Source of the DNA: Acetobacter pasteurianus subsp. pasteurianus LMG 1262 = NBRC 106471
Lineage (GTDB): Bacteria > Pseudomonadota > Alphaproteobacteria > Acetobacterales > Acetobacteraceae
Assembly: GCF_000285275.1 (NCBI RefSeq)
Contig: NZ_CADO01000067.1
Coordinates: 62,001-126,000, forward strand
DNA: 64,000 nucleotides
Reading direction: 5' to 3'
Position numbers and translations under genes: made by a program. Shown here in pieces: positions 58,680 to 64,000 of this stretch. Under the pieces are notes generated by a model, which was given only the letters and a program-made list of their open reading frames with translations, was not told the DNA's origin and made no database searches. Numbering within the stretch: position 1 is the first letter of the stretch; each line of letters starts with the position of its first letter.

Positions 58680-60083
58680 TTGTTCGAAGCTCTTTCAGGC
58701 AAGCTTTCCGGCGTTTTTGATGGCCTCGCTAAACAGGGAGCGCTGTCTGAAGCCGATGTTCTGGAGGCAATGCGGGAAGTCCGTCTGGCCATGCTGGATG
58801 CGGACGTTGCACTGCCTGTTGTTAAAGACTTCGTTAATAAAGTTAAGGAACGTGCCGTTGGGCATGAAGTGCTGGAAAGCATTTCTCCCGGTCAGGCTGT
58901 CGCTAAAATCGTCAATGATGCTCTTATTGATGCTCTTGGCGGTGCCGGTGCTGTTCCCCTTAATCTAAATTCCACCCCACCTGTTCCCGTTCTGATGGTT
59001 GGCTTGCAGGGGTCTGGTAAAACCACCACCTCTGGTAAGCTGGCCCTGCGTCTTAAAACGCGTGAACGTAAAAAGGTTCTGCTCGCTTCTCTGGATACAC
59101 AGCGCCCTGCAGCACAGTTGCAGCTTGCGCAGTTGGCAGAGCAGGTTGGTGTTACTTCCCTGCCGATCGTGGCCGGGCAGACGCCAGTAGAAATTGCCAA
59201 GCGCGCCCTCGATACAGGGCGGCGCGAAGGTTACGATGTCGTTATCCTCGATACCGCCGGTCGTCTTTCCATAGACGAAGCGTTGATGGACGAGGTGCGG
59301 CAGATTCGTGATGTCACACACCCGGCAGAAACCCTGCTGGTTGTAGATGCCATGACCGGGCAGGATGCCGTAAATACTGCCAAGGCCTTTAATGAGGCTG
59401 TGGGGGTAACCGGCGTTGTGATGACCCGGATGGACGGTGATTCCCGCGGTGGTGCAGCGCTTTCCATGCGCGCCATTACCGGTGCCCCCATCAAGCTGAT
59501 TGGTACGGGTGAAAAGCTGGATGGGCTGGATGAATTTTATCCAGAACGTGTAGCAGGCCGTATTCTTGGCTTGGGTGATATTGCCGGGCTTGTTGAAAAA
59601 GCCGCCGATACGCTTGATCAGGAAGAAGGTGAACGCCTCGCCCAGAAGATGATGGCGGGCAAGTTCGATCTGGATGACTACGCATCCCAGATCCGCCAGA
59701 TCAACAAGCTAGGGTCTATTTCCGGTATTCTGGGCATGCTCCCGGGTATGGGTAAAGTTAAGGAAGCTTTGGGGGACAAGGATCTTGATACCTCGATCCT
59801 GAAAAAGCACCTTGCCATTATTTCTTCCATGACCAAGGCAGAGCGTAAAAACCCTGCCATTATCAAGGCATCGCGCAAAAAGCGTATTGCTGCCGGGTCT
59901 GGATCTACAGTTCAGGATGTTAACAAGCTGCTCAAGCAGTTTGATATGATGTCCTCCATGATGAAGCGCTTCAACAAACTGGGCTTGAAAGGTCTCATGC
60001 GCCAGGGAATGTCCGCGCTCATGCCGAAAGGAATGGGAGGGGGAGGGCCGCCGGGTGGACCTGGTGGCAATCCTTTCCGCTAA
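58680..60083 (+). CDS. ffh: Signal recognition particle GTPase Ffh
   Basis: Binds signal peptides on nascent membrane proteins and delivers ribosomes to FtsY. N domain (1-90), G domain with GLQGSGKTT near 108-116, DTAGRLSIDEAL, TRMDGDSRGGAALS and GTGEKLDGLDEF; M domain rich in Met and Gly (MMSSMMKRFNKLG, MPKGMGGGGPP) at the end. I start at the TTG at 58680, which gives MFEALSGKLSG, the usual opening; a GTG at 58671 is possible. It heads the ffh-rpsP-rimM-trmD-rplS series. Confidence 0.95.
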   Translation: MFEALSGKLSGVFDGLAKQGALSEADVLEAMREVRLAMLDADVALPVVKDFVNKVKERAVGHEVLESISPGQAVAKIVNDALIDALGGAGAVPLNLNSTPPVPVLMVGLQGSGKTTTSGKLALRLKTRERKKVLLASLDTQRPAAQLQLAQLAEQVGVTSLPIVAGQTPVEIAKRALDTGRREGYDVVILDTAGRLSIDEALMDEVRQIRDVTHPAETLLVVDAMTGQDAVNTAKAFNEAVGVTGVVMTRMDGDSRGGAALSMRAITGAPIKLIGTGEKLDGLDEFYPERVAGRILGLGDIAGLVEKAADTLDQEEGERLAQKMMAGKFDLDDYASQIRQINKLGSISGILGMLPGMGKVKEALGDKDLDTSILKKHLAIISSMTKAERKNPAIIKASRKKRIAAGSGSTVQDVNKLLKQFDMMSSMMKRFNKLGLKGLMRQGMSALMPKGMGGGGPPGGPGGNPFR

Positions 60084-60095
60084 GGCGGTCTATTT

Positions 60096-60125
60096 CTCGA
60101 AGCAGTTTTTCGGGTTTTTTATTTT
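60096..60125 (+). terminator. Possible weak terminator after ffh
   Basis: A six-base-pair stem (CTCGAA / TTCGGG with one G-T pair) is followed by a T-rich run. It would separate ffh from rpsP only partly. Confidence 0.35.
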
Positions 60126-60145
60126 TGGGTCTGGAGTAACTCCGA

Positions 60146-60499
60146 ATGAGTCTTAAAATTCGTCTTGCCCGCGCAGGTGCCAAGAAGCGTCCGTACTACC
60201 ACATCGTTGTGGCAGATAGCCGCAGCCCGCGTGATGGCCGTTTCATTGAAAAGGTTGGCGCTTACAACCCAATGCTGCCTTCTGATCACGCTGAACGCGT
60301 GCGTCTGACAGAAGAACGCATCAAGCATTGGCTGTCTGAAGGCGCTCAGCCGACAGATCGCGTGGCACGCTTCCTTGGTAACGCAGGTCTGGCACCTAAG
60401 CCCGCTTATCGTGAACAGCCTAAAAAGTCTGCTCCGAAGAAGAAGGCACAGGCACGCGCTGCTGAAGCCGCTAAAGCTGCCGAAGCCGCTGCTGCCTAA
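60146..60499 (+). CDS. rpsP: 30S ribosomal protein S16
   Basis: A 117-aa S16 protein. The core reads [35 protein letters not shown] and [20 protein letters not shown]. The C-terminal tail is a lysine/alanine-rich extension ([17 protein letters not shown]) longer than in E. coli (82 aa), as is usual in alphaproteobacteria. rimM follows 14 bases later. Confidence 0.96.
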   Translation: MSLKIRLARAGAKKRPYYHIVVADSRSPRDGRFIEKVGAYNPMLPSDHAERVRLTEERIKHWLSEGAQPTDRVARFLGNAGLAPKPAYREQPKKSAPKKKAQARAAEAAKAAEAAAA

Positions 60500-60513
60500 A
60501 GCCTGAAACCATC

Positions 60514-61056
60514 ATGTGCTCAAACCTCATTCTGATGGGCGTTGTTGGTAAACCGCATGGTGTGCGCGGCCTTGTGCGTGTGCGCGCTTATGCGGAAAAC
60601 CCGCAAACGCTGGAGCAGTGTGGGGCATTGCAAGATGATCAGGGCCGTAAATGGTTCCTCAGTTGGCGTGGGGCGGATAGCGTGGCCGAATTGCGGGATG
60701 CCAATGGCGCACCGCTGGCCGATCGTGATGCCGCGCAGGCGTTGGTGAACACCCGCCTGTATGTGCCGCGCGCCGCTTTGCCGGAACCTGAGGAAGAAGA
60801 ATTCTACCATGCTGATCTGATTGGCATGGAAGCGTTTGAAAACGGTCTTTCTCTTGGTCGTGTTGTGATGGTGCATGATTATGGAGCTGGCGCCAGTCTG
60901 GAACTAAGTGATGGTTCTCTTGTTCCGTTTACGCAGGTCTGTGTGCCTGGGGTTCATCTGAAACAACGGACAATCACAGTGGTGCGCCCCGAAGAAGTTT
61001 CGGGCGAAGAAGGACGCGGCGTTGGTAAACGGCAGAAAACAGAGGTGCAGCCATGA
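60514..61056 (+). CDS. rimM: Ribosome maturation factor RimM
   Basis: Binds S19 during 30S head assembly. N-terminal [21 protein letters not shown] is the RimM domain; the linker and PRC-barrel part contain [16 protein letters not shown] and [11 protein letters not shown]. 180 aa. It overlaps trmD by four bases. Confidence 0.94.
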   Translation: MCSNLILMGVVGKPHGVRGLVRVRAYAENPQTLEQCGALQDDQGRKWFLSWRGADSVAELRDANGAPLADRDAAQALVNTRLYVPRAALPEPEEEEFYHADLIGMEAFENGLSLGRVVMVHDYGAGASLELSDGSLVPFTQVCVPGVHLKQRTITVVRPEEVSGEEGRGVGKRQKTEVQP

Positions 61057-61805
61057 ACTGGCAGGCCACTGTGCTCACGCTGTTTCCTGAAATGTTTCCG
61101 GGCCCACTGGGGCTTTCCCTTGCAGGGCGAGCGCTGGAAAAAGGCTTGTGGACATGTCGGACGGAAGATCTGCGGCAGCATGGTCTGGGCCGGCATCGTG
61201 CAGTGGATGATACACCGTTTGGTGGTGGTGCAGGTATGGTTATCCGCCCGGATGTGGTGGATGCCGCTTTTGCTGCCTCTCAGGCACCAGCAGATGTGCC
61301 GCGTGTGTATCTTACACCTCGTGGGCGGCCGTTAACGCAGCAGGATGTGCAGCGTTATGCGGCTGGTTCTGGGGTGTTGTTGCTGTGTGGTCGGTTTGAA
61401 GGTGTGGACGAACGTGTGCTGCAAGCGCATGACGTTGAGCAGGTATCCATCGGAGATTACATTCTCTCGGGTGGGGAAACTGCCGCACTGGTGTTGCTGG
61501 ATGCGTGTGTGCGCCTGCTACCCGGCGTGATGGGATGTGAGGAAAGTGGCGTAGAGGAAAGTTTTTCCGAAGGGCTGCTTGAATATCCGCACTATACCCG
61601 TCCTGCCGAGTGGGAAGGGCGCGCTGTGCCGGAAATCCTGCTTTCGGGCAATCATGCCGCCATCGCGGCCTGGAGGCAGAAGCAGGCAGAAGAAATAACG
61701 CGGGAAAGAAGGCCGGATCTGTGGTCTGCCTGGCTGGCTCGCAAGGAAAGAAACATGGCTGAAGCTGTGGGCGGGGCCGCACAGACAGACCATTTTGGGG
61801 TTTGA
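61053..61805 (+). CDS. trmD: tRNA (guanine-37-N1) methyltransferase
   Basis: SPOUT enzyme making m1G37. Visible: [62 protein letters not shown], and the end [20 protein letters not shown]. The 250-aa length is normal. The rimM-trmD overlap indicates coupling; rplS follows 14 bases after the stop. Confidence 0.95.
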   Translation: MNWQATVLTLFPEMFPGPLGLSLAGRALEKGLWTCRTEDLRQHGLGRHRAVDDTPFGGGAGMVIRPDVVDAAFAASQAPADVPRVYLTPRGRPLTQQDVQRYAAGSGVLLLCGRFEGVDERVLQAHDVEQVSIGDYILSGGETAALVLLDACVRLLPGVMGCEESGVEESFSEGLLEYPHYTRPAEWEGRAVPEILLSGNHAAIAAWRQKQAEEITRERRPDLWSAWLARKERNMAEAVGGAAQTDHFGV

Positions 61806-61819
61806 GGAAGGATACCGAC

Positions 61820-62203
61820 ATGAACATCATTCAGCAGTATGAAGCTGCAGAAATTAAGCGTCTGACAGCAGAGCGCGCTGTTCCGGAATTCGAAGCCGGT
61901 GATACGGTGCGCGTTTCCGTTAAGGTGCAGGAAGGTGAACGTACCCGTCTGCAGGCTTTTGAAGGCGTTGTGATTGCCCGCTCCAACAAGGGCCTGAACA
62001 GCAACTTCACCGTGCGCAAAATTTCCAATGGTGAAGGTGTGGAACGTGTGTTCCCGCTGTACGCACCTACGGTTGCAGAAATCAAGGTTGTGCGTCGTGG
62101 TAAAGTGCGTCGTGCAAAGCTGTACTACCTGCGTGGCCGTAGCGGTAAGTCTGCTCGTATTGCAGAACGCCCGCGTGAAGTGGTTGCTCCGGCAGCCAGC
62201 TAA
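61820..62203 (+). CDS. rplS: 50S ribosomal protein L19
   Basis: A 127-aa L19 protein: [59 protein letters not shown] and [18 protein letters not shown]. The ATG at 61820 is chosen since GAAGGA precedes it and the opening is typical; the frame begins six codons earlier. A terminator follows. Confidence 0.96.
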   Translation: MNIIQQYEAAEIKRLTAERAVPEFEAGDTVRVSVKVQEGERTRLQAFEGVVIARSNKGLNSNFTVRKISNGEGVERVFPLYAPTVAEIKVVRRGKVRRAKLYYLRGRSGKSARIAERPREVVAPAAS

Positions 62204-62244
62204 AACCATATAACCGTTCACATCGGTCTGATATGGTTTTTAAA

Positions 62245-62276
62245 ACCCGACTGGCCTATGTCAGTCGGGTCTTTTT
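62245..62276 (+). terminator. Terminator after rplS
   Basis: A nine-base-pair perfect stem (ACCCGACTG and its complement) with an eight-base loop, followed by CTTTTT, ends the ribosomal series. Confidence 0.88.
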
Positions 62277-62357
62277 GATATATAGGCATACCGCAACAGC
62301 ATTGGCCCAATAGGTGAGCTAATGCACGTAGCGTAAGAAATATAAAGGAGGAGGGGC

Positions 62358-63761
62358 ATGGGCCCGCGTACGTTGTTCGACAAGATCTGGGATGATCACG
62401 TCGTTGAAACTCTGCCGGACGGCACCTCTATTCTTTATATTGACCGGCACCTTGTGCACGAAGTCACCAGCCCGCAGGCTTTTGAAGGCTTGCGTCTGGC
62501 AGGGCGTAAACTGCGCCACCCGGAAAAGACTGTGGCTGTGGTTGACCACAACGTGCCAACGTCTGACCGTACTCAGCCGATTGAAGAAGCCGATAGCCGC
62601 AACCAGATTGAAACACTGGAACGCAACGTTAAGGAATTCGGGGTTCCGTATTTCCCGCTGCTTTCTGCCAATCAGGGTATTGTGCATGTTGTTGGGCCAG
62701 AGCAGGGGATCTCTCTACCTGGCATGACCATTGTGTGTGGTGATTCCCATACCTCTACGCATGGTGCACTGGGTTCGCTCGCTTTCGGTATCGGCACGTC
62801 GGAAGTTGAGCATGTGATGGCTACGCAGACTATTCTGCAGCGTCCGGCCAAAAACATGCGCGTTACGGTTGATGGCACGCTTGGTGCTGGCGTTTCGGCC
62901 AAAGATATCATGCTGGCTATTATCGGGCATATCGGCACGGCTGGTGGCACAGGGCACGTAATCGAATTTGCAGGTTCCGCCATTCGTGGGCTGGACATGG
63001 CTGGCCGTATGACGCTGTGCAACATGGCAATTGAAGCCGGTGCACGCGCAGGTATGGTTGCGCCAGATGAAACCACATTTGAATATGTGCGTGGCCGTCC
63101 GTTTGCCCCCAAGGGCGAAGAGTTCGATAAGGCCGTTGCCTATTGGAAAACGCTGGCTTCTGATGAAGGTGCGCATTTCGATAAGGAAGTGACGCTGCGG
63201 GCAGAAGATATCAGCCCCAGCCTGACATGGGGCACAAGCCCGGAAACAGTGCTGCCCATTACGGCCACCGTCCCTAACCCTGCTGATGAAGCCGACGAAG
63301 CCAAGCGCACCCAGATGCAGCGCATGCTGGACTACATGGGGCTGGAAGCCGGACAGAAAATTGCTGGCACACCGGTTGATGTTGTTTTCATTGGATCTTG
63401 CACCAACAGCCGTATTGAAGATTTGCGTGCCGCAGCGCAGGTAGCTGCTGGCCGCAAAGTGGCTGAAGGCGTGCGCGCCATGATTGTACCGGGTTCGGGC
63501 AACGTAAAGCGGCAGGCGGAAGAAGAAGGTCTGGACCAGATTTTTCTGGATGCAGGTTTTGAATGGCGTGAGGCCGGGTGCTCCATGTGCCTTGGTATGA
63601 ACCCGGACCGGCTGACACCGGGTCAGCGTTGTGCTTCTACATCTAACCGTAATTTTGAAGGACGTCAGGGGCCGGGCGGCCGCACACATCTGCTGTCTCC
63701 TGCCATGGCTGCTGCGGCTGCGGTGACGGGGTGCCTGACTGATGTAAGGGAGCTGGCATAA
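62358..63761 (+). CDS. leuC: 3-isopropylmalate dehydratase, large subunit
   Basis: Aconitase-family enzyme of leucine synthesis. The [4Fe-4S] ligands are Cys348 in GSCTNSR, and Cys408 and Cys411 in CSMCLGMN. Other marks: [21 protein letters not shown] and [17 protein letters not shown]. 467 aa. A strong ribosome site (GGAGGAGG) precedes the ATG. Its stop overlaps the leuD start by one base (TAATG). Confidence 0.96.
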   Translation: MGPRTLFDKIWDDHVVETLPDGTSILYIDRHLVHEVTSPQAFEGLRLAGRKLRHPEKTVAVVDHNVPTSDRTQPIEEADSRNQIETLERNVKEFGVPYFPLLSANQGIVHVVGPEQGISLPGMTIVCGDSHTSTHGALGSLAFGIGTSEVEHVMATQTILQRPAKNMRVTVDGTLGAGVSAKDIMLAIIGHIGTAGGTGHVIEFAGSAIRGLDMAGRMTLCNMAIEAGARAGMVAPDETTFEYVRGRPFAPKGEEFDKAVAYWKTLASDEGAHFDKEVTLRAEDISPSLTWGTSPETVLPITATVPNPADEADEAKRTQMQRMLDYMGLEAGQKIAGTPVDVVFIGSCTNSRIEDLRAAAQVAAGRKVAEGVRAMIVPGSGNVKRQAEEEGLDQIFLDAGFEWREAGCSMCLGMNPDRLTPGQRCASTSNRNFEGRQGPGGRTHLLSPAMAAAAAVTGCLTDVRELA

Positions 63762-64000
63762 TGGAAAAGTTTACAACTCTGTCGGCCATTGCAGCAGCTC
63801 TGCCAGAAGCCAACATTGATACAGACAAAATCATTCCGGCCCGGTTTCTTAAAACCACGCAGCGCACAGGCTTGGGTAAAAATGCCTTTGATGCCATGCG
63901 CTATCTGCCAGATGGTAAAGAAAACCCGGATTTTGTGCTGAACAAGGAACCGTGGCGCAAAGCCGAAATCCTGATTACCTATGATAATCTGGGTTGTGGT
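63761..64000 (+). CDS. leuD: 3-isopropylmalate dehydratase, small subunit (cut by window edge)
   Basis: The first 80 codons only. The opening [30 protein letters not shown] and the following [16 protein letters not shown] and ITYDNLGCG are those of LeuD, whose swivelling domain completes the LeuCD active site. The start overlaps the leuC stop by one base. Confidence 0.94.
   Translation, partial: MEKFTTLSAIAAALPEANIDTDKIIPARFLKTTQRTGLGKNAFDAMRYLPDGKENPDFVLNKEPWRKAEILITYDNLGCG

Noticed and set aside
62277-62357. Leucine attenuator before leuC
   Set aside because: No leader peptide with leucine codons and no alternative hairpin pair; the gap is only about 150 bases and includes the rplS terminator.
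62715-63689. 324-aa minus-strand frame opposite leuC
   Set aside because: Shadow of leuC.

Overview
The window looks like a chromosomal segment of an acetic acid bacterium (Alphaproteobacteria, Acetobacteraceae, most likely Acetobacter). I base this on protein style and gene order rather than on any search: dusB-ntrB-ntrC-ntrY-ntrX-hfq-hflX, a fused ispDF, ATP12- and NDUFS4-type mitochondrial-like proteins, yfgM-bamB-der, and ffh-rpsP-rimM-trmD-rplS-leuCD. Nearly all of it is dense core chromosome. I see no prophage, insertion sequence, CRISPR array or rRNA. Only the first kilobase is AT-rich, poorly coding and possibly acquired or decayed.

Layout. 1-1.0 kb: edge of an unknown gene and a decayed-looking region. 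1.0-8.7 kb: DedA membrane protein, UbiH-type hydroxylase, cysE, a PII gene, small unknown proteins, upp, a glycosyltransferase, gpt, tRNA-Pro, an NDUFS4-like complex I protein and tRNA-Arg. 8.8-17.3 kb: a surface-polysaccharide block with two GlfT2-like galactofuranosyltransferases around UDP-galactopyranose mutase (glf), a large YfhO-like membrane protein and a DPM1/GtrB-like polyprenyl-phosphate glycosyltransferase. 17.3-27.6 kb: ispDF, dusB, the two Ntr two-component systems, hfq and hflX. 27.6-36.1 kb: Nudix protein, clpB, sodB, a squalene-synthase-fold protein, a 3-hydroxyisobutyrate-dehydrogenase-family enzyme, msrQ and a SulP transporter. 36.3-42.6 kb: lpxB, hisI, ygfZ, and an asnB/GT4/GT9 operon for surface sugars. 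42.7-52.5 kb: a secreted protein, yfgM-bamB-der, an MFS exporter, gshA, rsmE, ubiA and lolA. 52.6-64 kb: rarA, a pseudouridine synthase, AsmA, ATP12, an LTxxQ periplasmic protein, ffh, rpsP-rimM-trmD-rplS, leuC and the start of leuD.

The most interesting system is the galactofuranose block. glf supplies UDP-Galf, two GlfT2-type enzymes could polymerise or attach it, and the GtrB-like enzyme plus the multi-membrane protein could add a lipid-linked sugar at the periplasmic face. GlfT2 is best known from the mycobacterial cell-wall galactan, so a two-GlfT2 locus in a Gram-negative acetic acid bacterium deserves attention. Second, both sigma54-type activators of the Ntr locus (NtrC and NtrX) lack the GAFTGA loop needed to contact sigma54. 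Third, a strong terminator hairpin at 4.7 kb has no upstream gene on its strand, which suggests a small RNA or a regulated leader.

Limits: all functions are read from motifs and gene order by eye. Several starts are alternative (TTG, GTG, perhaps CTG) and are flagged.
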